Assembly (NCBI GenBank): GCA_951213105.1
Contig: OX578136.1
Coordinates: 69,239,230 to 69,303,229 of the forward strand
Source of the DNA: Amaurobius ferox
Lineage: Eukaryota; Arthropoda; Arachnida; Araneae; Amaurobiidae
Reading direction: 5' to 3'
DNA length: 64,000 nt
In this document: positions 24,546 to 36,253 of the stretch, one piece after another
Layout: every line of letters begins with the position of its first letter
Numbering within the stretch: the first letter of the stretch is position 1
The notes under the pieces: generated by a model
What the model was told of the DNA's origin: nothing
Database searches by the model: none
The model's input: only the letters and a program-made list of their open reading frames with translations
Position numbers and translations under genes: made by a program

Positions 24546-24744
24546 CATAGTTTAAACCCGGTTGGTCGTGTGGTCTGGGCCTTCAACATAGTTTAAACCC
24601 CCCGGTTACCTTACACCTTTCTGGTAGGTCGGACGGTCTGGGTCTCAACAACAACAACATAGTTTAAACCCCCGGCCACACAGAAAGCTACCATAAGCCT
24701 TTGGGTTGGTCGTGTGGTCTAGGCTTTCTACATAGTTTAAACCC
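24546..24744 (+). repeat. Three SINE 3' tails inserted serially at one target
   Basis: The 14-mer CATAGTTTAAACCC occurs four times (24546, 24587, 24658, 24731). Between successive copies lie three short GC-richer inserts (24560-24586, 24601-24657, 24672-24730). The middle one matches the 3' end of the SINE at 30833-31211, including GGTAGGTCGGACGGTCTGGG and an (AAC)n tail. The first and third end in the related GGTTGGTCGTGTGGTCT. This fits three truncated insertions, each copying the same target. Confidence 0.7.
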
Positions 24745-25409
24745 GATGAAATGAGGTTGTAGCACTAAATAAAAATTTCCATGGAGTTCAAATTCATTCA
24801 GGGGTAAAAGTTGTAGTATAGGATAATTATATTCCATATAAAAGTTGCCTAACATAGTAATTTTAACCATTTTTGCTTAGCGGAGTCATTGAAATATTTC
24901 GTAAAATGTTGTGAAACCCTTAAATTATTTTGTAAAATCTTACTTGGCTAGCGCTACGTTATTTATACATTTGTGTACCAGTTTAAGTTCAGCAGAATCT
25001 TGTAGAAATGGTCTTGTACTTTTGTAGAAAAACTCTCTGAATCGATTTCTTTGAAAAACATTAACTTTAGACATTGACAAAATGAGTGGTGAAAACGAAT
25101 AAAATTTGTATAATACACAAATTCTAATGAGCAATTTCTGATTCTCCAGACCAAATAGGAGCATTTCATGTTATTCGTAATAAGAAAAGTATGAGAAATA
25201 CCCCATGGCTGAAAATGCTTTTTGTGGAGATGTTCAGTAAAAGAAATTACATTTATGTTGCTAACTTTGGGAACAGAAATATTAGAAATTATTTAAATAG
25301 GGGTCGGTAAATTGTACAAGAACCAAATTTATTTTTAAATAACATTAAAGATATTTCTATAATAACTTTTGAAAGAACGCTTATGAAAATCTACGTTGTA
25401 GTAGTGGCA
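24745..25409. other. No recognisable gene
   Basis: AT-rich sequence. A 74-codon minus ORF (24940-25164) shows no motif. Confidence 0.4.
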
Positions 25410-25960
25410 CTGACCGTGCGGCATTGAAGAAACTAAAGGTTCGCAGTCATAAGTTCAAGTAGGCAGTTATAGTGCCAGACTCAAGGGCAGAAATACAGTC
25501 TATTATATCAACGGACTCTCCTATCTTAAAGGACATGTACAAATGTCAATATTTCTTTTAAAAATAAAATATATATAAGACTACGCATTCTTCTTCAGTG
25601 GATATATGGACACTGAAGGATTTACGGAAAGGATAAAGCAGATACGTTGGCGAAAAGGACTATTGGGTACAACAGATATTAAAGTAGCATTTCATACTGC
25701 AAAACTTTTCATCAAATAGTCGATGCACATAGAAGTTTCACAAAATCTGTCAAATAGAATCGCTTCAAAAAATTTGGGACACCTAGTAAAGACAATTCTA
25801 TCTGATTGGACACGAGGTGAAGTTGTAGAAAATATTCCGTCAGACCATCAGACAGGATTGCTTAGTGGGGCACCTTTCCCGTATTTTTGCTGATTCAAAC
25901 TGCTCTGTTTGTAAATGTGATGATGTTATGAATCGAACATACATTCAGCGATAGAAGGCT
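25410..25960 (+). pseudogene. RNase H and C-terminal region of a dead non-LTR retrotransposon
   Basis: Translation in shifting plus frames gives the expected series. PDSRAEIQSI (from about 25475) is an RNase H acidic motif. LLQWIYGH followed by KDKADTLAKRTIGYN (about 25595-25680) is the C-terminal RNase H block. A stretch around LVGHLSRIF and CSVCKCDDVMNRTYIQ (about 25858-25950) matches the Cys-x2-Cys tail that follows RNase H in I- and jockey-like ORF2 proteins. Stops and frame changes separate the blocks. No RT or endonuclease domain is seen upstream. Confidence 0.65.
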
Positions 25961-26084
25961 CTTCGTAGGGATTTCCAAATAGAATGATAATAGGAAGCCG
26001 AATTACGAATGGCTCAATTAATTTGTTCGTTTTTGTAGTAATTTTCGTTTTTGCTATAATTTTTCAATGTTGAGTTTCTTGTTA

Positions 26085-26480
26085 GTAGACATTTTTTTTT
26101 TACTTTCCCTACATGCATAGTATATATACACAGGAAAAGTACTGTGGCGGTGTCGAAATTTCGAATAAGCGGTTTCTATGAAAGACCACATTTTAAGCAT
26201 TCCTGAACTCGAATCGAATATATTTGATGTGATGCTTGTGTGTTTTTGTATGTTGGTGTGTCTGTGTGTGTGCATGTAAGTATGCTAGAGTGTGTGCCTG
26301 TGGATGTGATAGCTCTTGAATGAATAGAGTATTTAAAACGAAATTCGATACTATTATTACTTATTTGATACTATTTGATACAGTTTGCGGATACCGCAAT
26401 CATATTGATGTTAAACTTAATAGACGGATTAAAAGATCTCACAATTTTCAGATAAATTTTTGAAAGTAAAAAACATTAAA
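26085..26480 (+). repeat. Diverged copy of family B
   Basis: It starts with an aggaaaagtactgtggcgg-like end followed by TCGAAATTTCGAAT, then a GT-rich stretch and the reduced body. It is more diverged than the copies at 43-47 kb. Confidence 0.55.
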
Positions 26481-26794
26481 AAATTTAGACCTTCGATAAT
26501 GATAAATGAATAATCGTTTCAAACGTAATTTTTTAAATATAAAATGAAGGACACATATTTTAGAGCGCTGGCATGAACTGTTCTCTAGGTACTGCACGGC
26601 ATTTAAATGGATTACAAATATAATTAAAAAAGCAGGGTCTTCAACACTGTTAAATAAATAATCGTTTAAATATATAATCGTTTTACACGTAATTTTTAAT
26701 AGAAAATCAATGGCACAAAGTATAAAATGATAAAATGAGTCCTTATTCGAAATTTTGCACGATTTTAAAATACATTTTTTATGCGAATTGAATA

Positions 26795-28110
26795 AAATAA
26801 AACAAGAAAGGTCAATTATACTTAAAGCATTGATTATGAAACACTTTACAACTTCACTGCAATTTTATTTAAACAAGTCTAAAATGCAATACATTCGTCG
26901 GTAATATTTTAAAACTTATCACAATACTAAATTAATTTATTATATTGGAAAACTTAAACTTTCATTGAAAAAAATGAACTTCATTCAAATGACGGCATTG
27001 AAATATTAATTGCCTGGTTTAAACATCTCTAAAATGCGATACAATCCTCGGTAATATTTTTAAAACTATCATAATAGTACGATATTTTATAATACTTGAA
27101 AACTTCATCGAAAACATCTGAAATGCATTCAAATGACGTCATAGAAGAAATAACACGCCTGGATCTCTATATAAAAACAGCATTTCATCCATAACATTTT
27201 CCAATTCATTTCATTCATCACAATACTATAATAATTTATTTTATTTAAAAATTAAGACCATGGAGCTACAAGTAATTAAACTCTATGCTTAAAACTTCAT
27301 CGAAGAAGATCGTCCTTCTCTTTGTAAAATCAATGAATATTTCATTCATATCAGCTATGCAGATTCCATGCTCTAAATAATTTTGTGTTAAAGAAATACA
27401 GCAATTCTAATACAACTCATTCTACATATTTTGATGTTTACATTTTACATAAGTGAAAAATAGGTTTTGTTGTAGAAATAATCAAATTTGGATGATCATT
27501 TAAACTCAAATATATTGTAATTGCGTGGTTTCAGTACGTAGATGCACAGAATTTAAGCAAAAATAAAGTGGTTTTAGGACGGACACAACACTCAATATGA
27601 ATTAAAAAGAACTTAAAAAATCACGATTTTGAAACAAGATGGATGCCATATATCATTTTGGAGTGGGTCATGTGATCTTTTCATTTCATAGTCACGTGAC
27701 CGTTTCATATAAGAGGTGTAATTATTATTTTAATTTTTATTTAAAAAACTACTGAATATATTTCGCTGAATTTTTTTTATATATTTTATGGGACTATTTG
27801 AATATTACCTAAAATTTTCGAAGCAATTTGTGAATTTTAAATCCGTTTAAAAAATGTTTGAAAATACATTGGTCCCATAGGGCTCAATGTATTTCATTTT
27901 TTCAACCCGGGTTCAATCCAAAACTAATTGGGTGATATTATTCATTTATTTTCCCATAGGTCCTACAGACCGGCTGAACAACATAATAAAATTTCTTTTT
28001 GATTAAGTCATTTTTACTTCAGTTATCGTGCTAAAGGACAGACAGACAGACAGACAGAATGAACAAAGTCATAAACACTTTTCAACTTTGTTGTAAAGTG
28101 TTAAAAATGG
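26795..28110 (+). mobile_element. Family A interspersed element, copy 1
   Basis: About 1.3 kb matching 39605-40917 and, inverted, 49990-51265. Landmarks are an AACACTTTACAAC block near the left end (26840); two tandem subrepeats of about 165 bp containing aaaatgcgatac and ggtaatattttt; a TATA-like CTATATAAAAACAGC near 27175; a CCCGGGTTCAATCC block near 27907; four GACA repeats; and a right-end hairpin (AACACTTTTCAAC with GTTGTAAAGTGTT, 28074-28102). It has no coding capacity. It is probably a non-autonomous DNA element, class unknown. Confidence 0.6.
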
Positions 28111-28165
28111 GGAACATGTAAATGACTCTCGAAACATTTGTGACTTGATTTTGGTTTCAAAGGGT

Positions 28166-29262
28166 ACCGTCCGGTTTTTCCGGTCAATATCCATATGACG
28201 GTATTGATGTATCGGCCATGAAGATCTTAGTTATCATTCCACAAGTTATGGATTTTTATGTGATGGACCCGGGTTTTTCCGGGCAATATTCATATGACGG
28301 TATTGATGTATCGGCCATGAAGATCTTAGTTATCATTCCACAAGTTATGGATTTTTATGTGATGGACCCAGGTTTTTCCGGTCAATATTCATATGGCGGT
28401 ACTGATGTATCGGCCATGAAGATCTTAGTTATCATTCTACAAGTTATGGATTTTTATGTGATGGACCCGGGTTTTTCCGGTCAATATTCATATGACGGTA
28501 TTGATGTATCGGCCATGCAGATCTTAGTTATCATTCCACAAGTTATGGATTTTTATGTGATGGACCCGGGTTTTTCCGGTCAATATTCATATGACGGTAT
28601 TGATGTATCGGCCATGAAGATCTTAGTTATCATTCCACAAGTTATGGATTTTTATGTGCTGGACCCGGGTTTTTCCGGGCAATATTTATATGACGTTATT
28701 GATGTATCGGCCATGAAGATCTTTGTTATCATTCCACAAGTTACGGATTTTTATGTGCTGGACCTGGGTTTTTCCGGGCAATATTCATATGACGGTATTG
28801 ATGTATCGGCCATGAAGATCTTAGTTATCATTCCACAAGTTATGGATTTTTATGTGCTGGACCCGGGTTTTTCCGGTCAATATTCTTATGACGGTATTGA
28901 TGTATCGGCCATGAAGATCTTAGTTATCATTCCACAAGTTATGGATTTTTATGTGCTGGACCCGGGTTTTTCCGGTCAATATTCTTATGACGGTATTGAT
29001 GTATCGGCCATGAAGATCTTAGTTATCATTCCACAAGTTATGGATTTTTATGTGCTGGACCCGGGTTTTTCCGGTCAATATTCTTATGACGGCATTGATG
29101 TATCGGCCATGAAGATCTTAGTTATCATTCCACAAGTTATGGATTTTTATGTGCTGGACCCGGGTTTTTCCGGTCAATATTCTTATGACGGCATTGATGT
29201 ATCGGCCATGAAGATCTTAGTTATCATTCCACAAGTTATGGATTTTTATGTGATGGACCAGG
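28166..29262. repeat. 99-bp minisatellite, about 11 copies, open in one frame
   Basis: The period is exactly 99 bp, with ATGAAGATCTTAG starting at 28218, 28317, 28416 and so on to 29208. A reading frame of 350 codons (28218-29270) results because 99 is divisible by 3, giving a 33-residue repeat. Differences between copies include many amino-acid changes (Met/Leu, Ser/Leu, Gly/Val, Pro/Leu, Lys/Gln) as well as silent ones. Adjacent copies share variants, typical of unequal exchange. No domain or signal peptide is recognised and I do not call it a gene. Confidence 0.9.
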
Positions 29263-29270
29263 CATTCTAA

Positions 29271-30042
29271 AAATAACAATTGTGAACCCCAAAATTTTAC
29301 AGTTTCCCCTAAAAATTTTATAGTTTGCAACTATTTAATCAAGAATTTTTGATGATGCAACATTTTACCATTGACGAGAGAACTTAAACGTGTACTCAGT
29401 AAGATGTCCTTATCTACTATATTAAATATGCTCCAGAAATTCTAAGGTATTTCTGAAACATTTCTAATATAAATTGTACGGCTTTACTAAAAAAAAGAAG
29501 ACAGGCACCCTTGTTGCAATTTCCAGCTGACAGTTGAATAGTTTATAGTGTGGATTCTTTAACACGTATCTTAAATTTAGATTAAAATATATATTAACTA
29601 TTGTACGGTAAGTAAATATTGAAATTATTTATTTCTCCACAAAATATAAAATACATTTTAAAACTAATATAATATATTTTTAAATACATTCAGGTATGTA
29701 TTAACGTTTATTCACCTGGCTTGTAAAACCTTACACATGTTGGTACTATATACTCTTTGAAGTTAAAGTGCTACATTTAATTAACATTTTATTGTTTGTA
29801 GCCTAGAATAAATTACGGAAAAATTTTCAGAAAACGGGTATTTTTAACTGGAATTCTTGATATCGTTCTCATAAATTATGTTATAAATTTTATCTCACGT
29901 TAAATAAAGTAAATGTATTTTATTCGGACGGGGCTAATACTCGCCAGAAATTCAAGAAAACTTTGCTATGCTTTGTTAGTTTATCAAAATTTTGATAAAT
30001 CAACAAGGTTTCGATATTAGTTTCTATATACATATAACTGAA
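29271..30042. other. No recognisable gene
   Basis: AT-rich DNA without recognisable repeats or coding signal. Confidence 0.4.
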
Positions 30043-30808
30043 AAAATCTGATGTGGACAGCACATAACTTTCCCTGCAGACTTATATCCCCGTTCTCTCT
30101 ATTTTATTTAAATTTAATTCACTTTTAATTCAATTTTCGTTCTCATTTGGTAACTGAATTTAATTTCAAAGGTAGCGTAGAGAAAATAAGAAAAAACTAA
30201 AATATCTCGAGAACGGCTACTACTAGTGTAATGGAGTTGTCCTTATTCTTTTCGTCGTTAAAAATTATGTATAAAACAAGAATTTAATGGATATATTTGA
30301 GCATACGTAGTTTTTTATTTCAGATTGTGGCTAATTGCGGGCCATTTCGTAAAAAAGGCAGGTTGTTCTTTTCTGAATCGTGCCAAAATCTAATCAGCAC
30401 CAGATCATACTACAAGTAACTTATCTACCGAATTTTGTGAAATTTGGTTAATTAGTATTTTAGCTAGAGTGGATACATGGAATTTTAAAGGGCAATTTCG
30501 CAAAAAAAGGCGGATTCTGTTTCTACGACTCCTACTAAAAACTAATCAGCATCAGGGTCTCATCCAAGTGACTTACATACCAAATTTTATAAAATTCGGT
30601 CCATTAGCTTTTTAGTCAGAGTGTATACATACATTGCACAGACACACAGACAGACAGACACACACACACACACAGACGTCACGCTAAAAATAGTTTTTTC
30701 ATATTCTAGAAGTCTCAAAACGTGTAGATCCATCGAAAAGGTGAGTTGTGATTTTCGGCATGATTCCAATACTTTCCCATGTATTGCAGGGAAAGTAAAA
30801 ATACCAAA
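30043..30808 (-). repeat. Family B-related element with an internal tandem duplication
   Basis: Its left end (aaatctgatgtggacagcacat followed by aactttcc) matches the ends of the B copies at 43.07 and 44.41 kb. Its right end (atgattccaatactttcc) resembles their other end. The body differs: two tandem blocks of about 150 bp, each with cgcaaaaaaggc-like, ctaatcagca and ccaaattttataaaattcgg words, then GACA/CA repeats (30640-30675). The terminal sequences seem shared by more than one subfamily. Confidence 0.5.
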
Positions 30809-30832
30809 TGCATATTTTTGTCCAAATGCTGT

Positions 30833-31211
30833 TGTTGAGACCCAGACCGTCCGACCTACCAGAAAGGTGTACGGTAACTGTATGGACGGCCGGGAAGTGC
30901 CACCCAATTTAGACCGGAACCCAGTGGGGGTGGCATCCACAGGGACCGTACCCTCCTTCCCCTACCACCAACCTCTCGGAAGGACTTACGGACCCACATG
31001 TTTAACGTGATCGTACTCCGCATGAACACGGCGGCATTTGTGGCAGCGTGCAAATCTAGCGCGCAAACCACGGGGATACCGCACCCGAGATGGCCAACAG
31101 CACGCGGCGTTCCGAGGTGGTCACCCACTAAGTACTAACCGCGCCCGATGCTGCTTCACTTCGGTGATCTAACGAGAACCGGTGTTTTCAGCACGGTACG
31201 GCCGTTGGCCC
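30833..31211 (-). mobile_element. Complete 5S rRNA-derived SINE
   Basis: A 379-bp GC-rich insert is flanked by a perfect 14-bp target duplication, TGTCCAAATGCTGT (30819-30832 and 31212-31225). On the minus strand it begins with a near full-length 5S rRNA sequence, which would supply an internal pol III promoter. A body of about 210 bp follows, then a tail with GGTAGGTCGGACGGTCTGGG and a short AAC repeat. It interrupts AT-rich DNA beside a B-related repeat. 5S-headed SINEs are known as the SINE3 class in other animals. The body and tail here are unfamiliar to me. It has no ORF of its own and would need a LINE partner. Confidence 0.85.
31092..31209 (-). pseudogene. 5S rRNA-like head of the SINE
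   Basis: On the minus strand the segment starts GCCAACGGCC and ends near GCTGTTGGCC, so the terminal stem of 5S rRNA can form. It contains the standard eukaryotic 5S blocks GAAAACACCGG, TCTCG, GATCACCGAAG, AGCAGCATCGGGC and GGTTAGTACTT. Length is 118 bp against about 119-120. A small deletion lies after TTAGTACTT, where GGATGGG is expected and AGTGGG is found. Linkage to the SINE body and the flanking target duplications show it is part of a retroposon, not a 5S gene. Confidence 0.9.
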
Positions 31212-31225
31212 TGTCCAAATGCTGT

Positions 31226-32297
31226 AGAATATGAACTGAAGTATTTAGGCAAAAAATACTTAATATGATTAACAGAGCACAGATAAAATACAATACTAAG
31301 CAAAATTATATAAAACACAAAATTACAAACACTAAAAATTGAATTTCCGAGGACTGTAAAAACTCAGGTGTAAAACGTCTAACCTGCTTCACCAAGGCGT
31401 CTGCATCCCCATTTCTAGGAATGCCACAATGAATCAGTATCTATTATAGAGCAGAATCCGATGTATGACTTAATCAGACTGTCGTATTATTTTGAACACG
31501 TTGCTTCCATCAAAATTAACGCAATTCATGCATATGTAACTTATAAGTCATTCCAAAACGTTTAGCTAGTGAAATATGTTTCAAAATTATTTTATACTTT
31601 ACAGCGATTCTTGCAATATTCATTCATATCAGTCATCATTCGAGGACTGGAATTTGCCTGTCCCATTAAAAGTTAAAGTACTTCACAATTTTTGAAGAAG
31701 TTGTCATCGATTTAAAGCTAAGGAAGATTGGGCAAATTGAACAACAGGGACTTTCGAAAATATCAGTAAAATTTTATTCTAAATGCCTTGAGTTCTTAAA
31801 AATGGACCACGCTTCTTTTGATCTTGTTATTGATTCTCGCCTTCGCTTCTCTGATTTCATAATCATAAATTTGATGATTCTATCGCTTTTGATTCCCACA
31901 TGTATCTTAATCCAATAATTCTGGGCATCTTAAAAGCATTTACCTTAACAAAATGAAGTTCAAAATATTACATGCATATTTTAAAAGAAGTTGGTGTTCA
32001 ATACTAGTGTTTTAAAGGGATATATTTAAATTGTTAGGCTTTTGTTCATGACTTAGAAAGACGGAAAATGAAATATTGAATTTTAAATTTTATGCATATA
32101 TGTTCTAAATTATTTTGAAATAAATTTATCTTCATATAATCTTTTACCAAAATAGAGGAAATATTCAGTTAAGTTTTCAATTTTTTTTATATTTAGAAAA
32201 ATAAATATGTTCCAATTGTCTAAACTTATTTTTAAGTTGCTCTAGTTTCAGTCACATCAATTTAAGTTTATTAATATTCTAAACAAAACTTGTTATT
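31226..32297. other. No recognisable gene
   Basis: AT-rich DNA. No coding or repeat structure seen. Confidence 0.4.
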
Positions 32298-32745
32298 CTC
32301 ACTGTAACTGTAGGAAGTAACTGTAGGAGGTATTTTCACGGCAACCGTATTGAAAGTATTCTTCAAATAATTGATCTCTCTCTGCAAACCTGTTTCATTC
32401 ACGTTAACTGTAGAATATTGAGATTAGATCTGGAATGAAGAATCTTTGTTAGTAAGCTTGTTTTTTTTATGGAAATGGAATATTGAGAATAGACTTCAAA
32501 CAATTGATCTTTGTTTGGAAACATATCTTCTTCATGATAACTGTAAAATATTGAATGTAGACTTCAAACAATTGATCTTAGTGTCGAAAAGTGATTTCTT
32601 TATGGTAACTGTAAAATGTTGAGAGTGGACTTCAAAGAAAAGAGATGGATCTTTGTTTGCAAACACGTTTTTCTTATGGTAACAGTAGAATACTCAACTC
32701 AGAGCAAACTTCAAAGAATTGAGCTTTATTTGTAAAAAGACTTAA
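32298..32745. repeat. Degenerate tandem repeat, about 70 bp, six copies
   Basis: The words taactgtaraatattga, gacttcaaacaattgatc and tttgtttg recur about every 60-75 bp (near 32300, 32405, 32478, 32538, 32608 and 32679), with substitutions and indels. It appears to be an old minisatellite. Confidence 0.65.
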
Positions 32746-34330
32746 CAACAATGTTGCTTTTGTTAACAAAAGGAAATAAACATATTAAACAACAGGATGC
32801 TTAATTCCTCATATTAAATAGTGCATGAATTAAGTATTGGATTCTCACCCATACGTCCACTTGCAACTCTTGTGTTCCGAACTTTTTCGGACACACATGA
32901 ACTACGAATCTCTCCACATCGATAATGTTACTTATTACACGCCCTCCTCATAAAGCATAATCATCATACGAATCCTTAACACTGTAAGATTATTTCACGA
33001 TCCCACTCTAACTATCCGACTCCACTTTCACAAACCTATTACTATATTTTGAATTAAGGACACTAAATTAAGAATTCTCACGACTTGAAGGGATTATAAA
33101 AAATATGAAAATTGGTTTACATAATTGTTGAATAATGGTTCACTTGGAGAATTTTACAAAAGTAGCCAAATTAGTGAGATTGCGCCATATTCTTCGCCAA
33201 TATCGCCAAAATGTCGTAAAATGTTTAGTAATCCACGACAAATCAACAAAAATAAGGACTTTTCTTGCATATAATGTTATTCTAATAGTACTGGAGCTGA
33301 GGGGGATTGCTTCACATGCAGAGAGAGGGTGACTCTGAAGGGATTCTTGGGTAGGGTGGAGTTCTGAAAACATGCACGAAATCATTCAGAATTTGTTTTT
33401 GATTCAATCGATCTTCACCTTGAAATTTCAAATTAAAACAAAATAACAGACATGAACGAACTTATCTATTTTCTTCATTTTTTTCTGTACAGGATAACAA
33501 CTAGTTTGTTGTAAGAGATGAATTGAAAATTACTGTCTTAAATCGTAAGGTCCTTGGAAAAAATCTAAATTAGGTGTTTTTTAGATCCTGGTGATCATCT
33601 GCGTCTAATCTACTAGGTTAAGATGACTAGGTGCAATTTAAGAATAGTTTCACTAGAGGTGTCGCTTGAGATTTGAACTACCAATTTCTACCTGGCCAGT
33701 CAATGTTATATCTATTCAGTTACTGGGATCACTACTTTTATCTTTACAGTTGTATTGGATCTTACCGTCCAAGTCAAAATAGCGTTTATATGCATAAAAG
33801 AACAATAGATCCTCAAAACCCCGTCTAATCCATTTCAATCCTTGAGCTGTGAACATTAATATAGTGAAATATTATATTTTAAAGAAAAAGCTTTCTTCTT
33901 CCCAGAGGACTGTTTAGGTACATATAAACTTTACAGTACTAATGGGTGAAAGACGTTGCACTGCAGAAAACAAAATAATATTTTTAATTTATTCCGTCAT
34001 TCATTTAAAAAGTTTTAGCTTTTAAAATGTAATTTTAAAACGTTCTAATCTTTTTTAGCTATTCATTTGAATTTCATTCAATCTCTAAATAATTCAAGGA
34101 CTGAAATTTTCCGGTTCTATTAAATACGTAAAGGCAAAGGTACTTAATTTTTCAAGAAGTCTTGATCCCCTTAATTTGACGCAAGTCCATTTAAATTGAA
34201 CAGAAGGAAAAATATATTAGAAGGTAATGCAAATGACTAGTATTTCCGAAAAAGAAAGATTATCTTTTGATTTTACGAATCTTACTTTGGTTCCGGTAGT
34301 TTGATGGCCATAAAATTTAATGATTCTCAG
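32746..34330. other. Mostly unassigned; a GGCG/CGCC-word segment at 33129-33250
   Basis: No gene is seen. 33150-33230 has a series of CGCCA and TTGGC words resembling the palindromic cluster inside family B, but I cannot align it with confidence. The short ORFs on both strands at about 33135-33385 have no motif. Confidence 0.4.
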
Positions 34331-35600
34331 GCATTTGAATCTTTCAAGTATGGGAATACTTAAATCTGTACTCTTTGCAAAGATCACTGGTAAACATTAG
34401 TATCTACGGGAGTCATCAATTCATTCCAATATTATGAGTACAATGTAGCACATTTGCTTAGTAACTTATTTGCCTTGAATTTGCATTAAGAATACTTCCC
34501 TATAATATAAGGTACATACAAAGTGTTCGTTTAATTTGTAAGTAGGCCAAATAAGTTTTGAAAGATGGTAGATCTATGAAAGTGGAGTTTCTTGATAGTA
34601 TAAAATTTGGAGTTAAAATTAGGACGTTAGCACATTTATTTCGATAAATATGAGAAATGCTGAAAAGTAAATGCGAAACTTGTTGAGCATCATCAATGTA
34701 TTAAGAATGACCATTCGGCAGAAACAAATGGTGTAAAAAATAAAACTCTTGGTCTAAGCTTTGGCGTGAGTATGCAAGTGATGACTGTAAAGCGCAGAAC
34801 CGCTCCTGTAGATAAATTTGCATAAACATTTGTAAATGATCGTTAGTTATCAGATGTGTGGAAAACCCAGGCCGTCCGACTCATCCAGAGGACTTGAGCA
34901 ACTATTTGGACGACCGGAGTTATCAGATGTGTGTAATTTGACAGGATTTTTAAATGAAGATTATTGTGAGATGTTACTGCTATACTTCTCCGGCTTTTGA
35001 ATCCTTCAAATATGGGAATACTTAAATCTTTATTCATCGCAAAGATCACTGGTAAACATTAATATGTGTGTACGAGAGTTATCAATTCATTCCCATATTA
35101 TGAGTACAATACAACGCATTTGCTTAGTAACTTATCTGTCTTTGAATTTGCATTAAGAATACTTCCCTATAATATATGGTACATGCAGATTGTCCTTTAA
35201 ATTATTTGTAAGTAGGTCAAATAAGTTTTGAAGGATGGCAGAGATTTGAAAGTGGGGTATCGTCATAGTATGAAATTTGGAGATAAAATTTGGACGTTAG
35301 TACTTTTATTTCGATAAGTATGAGAAATGCAGAGAAAGTAAATAAGAAAGTTATAGAGCATCATAAAATTACTAAAAATTGTTATTTTGTTGAAATAAAT
35401 GGTGTAAAAATAAAGATCTAGGTCTAGGCTTTGCTTTGAGTATGCAAATGATTTCTGTAAAGCGTAAAACCGCTCCTGTAGATAAAGTACACGAGAAAAT
35501 TTGCAAAATCGTCTATTATCAGATGTGTTCACTTTGACAGTCTTTACGAATGAAGGTTATTACGAGATGGTACAGCTATATCGCGAATTAAACCGAAACG
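34331..35600. repeat. Tandem duplication, about 660-bp unit, two copies
   Basis: Copy 1 (about 34331-34990) and copy 2 (about 34992-35600) share long blocks in the same order: atgggaatacttaaatct, gatcactggtaaacatta, gcatttgcttagtaactta, agtaggycaaataagttttg and cgctcctgtagataaa. They are diverged by many substitutions. Copy 1 carries a SINE-tail insertion that copy 2 lacks, so that insertion is younger than the duplication. Confidence 0.75.
34861..34917 (-). mobile_element. 57-bp SINE tail with 16-bp target duplication
   Basis: The insert is flanked by AGTTATCAGATGTGTG at 34845-34860 and 34918-34933. Its reverse complement aligns along its whole length with the last 57-60 bases of the SINE at 30833-31211, including GTCGGACGGCCTGGGT. 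The matching position in copy 2 of the local duplication has a single uninterrupted target. This is an extremely 5'-truncated retroposition. Confidence 0.75.
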
Positions 35601-36253
35601 CTGTGAAAGTTGAAAGATATTATTTTCGTGGTGAACCGAAAGTAAAATTTTGAATAAATTCTCATTTTATATAACAGCATCCATGGGCTCGTTTTGCACT
35701 TAGTATGCGTTTGCCAATGAGAAATAGCCGATATTTTCAATGGCAGGAAGAAAACTTTCTGTGAATATCACACTTTTGAGCAATTCTATGAAGACTGAGA
35801 ATTTGAGTCCTATCACGCAACCTGAAACAAATGTCTCTAAAATTTGAGTCCCTATGCGAAGAATGTCTCTAAAATGTAGCTCTAAATGCTACATGAGACA
35901 GCAATGACGAAGTTTATAATTACAGAACTCACCTCTAGAAGTTTTTTCCAAGCATTTGGAAAGAAACTTCAATTATAGAAAACAGCATGCATGTACCTGT
36001 TTCGTGTTTATTAAGCGTGAGTTACTATGGAATAATCGATATTTGCAATGGTAGTGAGAAAGCTTGCTACATATCGTAATTTGGCGACCATCTATGTGAA
36101 CTGACAAATTAAGTCGTACTATGTAGTCTGTTGAACTACGTATCTGTTTGGAGGGAATTTGTCAATTCCTGAGGAGTCTCGCAAATTTGAGGCGGGTTCT
36201 GTGACTATAAATTAAAAAAAAATATGTTGTAGGGAAAGTCATGTGTTCAACGT
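35601..36253. other. No recognisable gene; a family B end near 36229-36250
   Basis: AT-rich DNA. The string agggaaagtcatgtgttcaac near 36231 matches the terminal sequence of family B copies. Confidence 0.35.

Noticed and set aside
28218..29270. 350-residue protein gene
   Set aside because: It is a 99-bp minisatellite with period divisible by three. No start context, domain or selection pattern supports a gene.
31092..31209. Functional 5S rRNA gene
   Set aside because: It is fused to a SINE body, flanked by target duplications around the whole insert, and has a small deletion in a conserved block.
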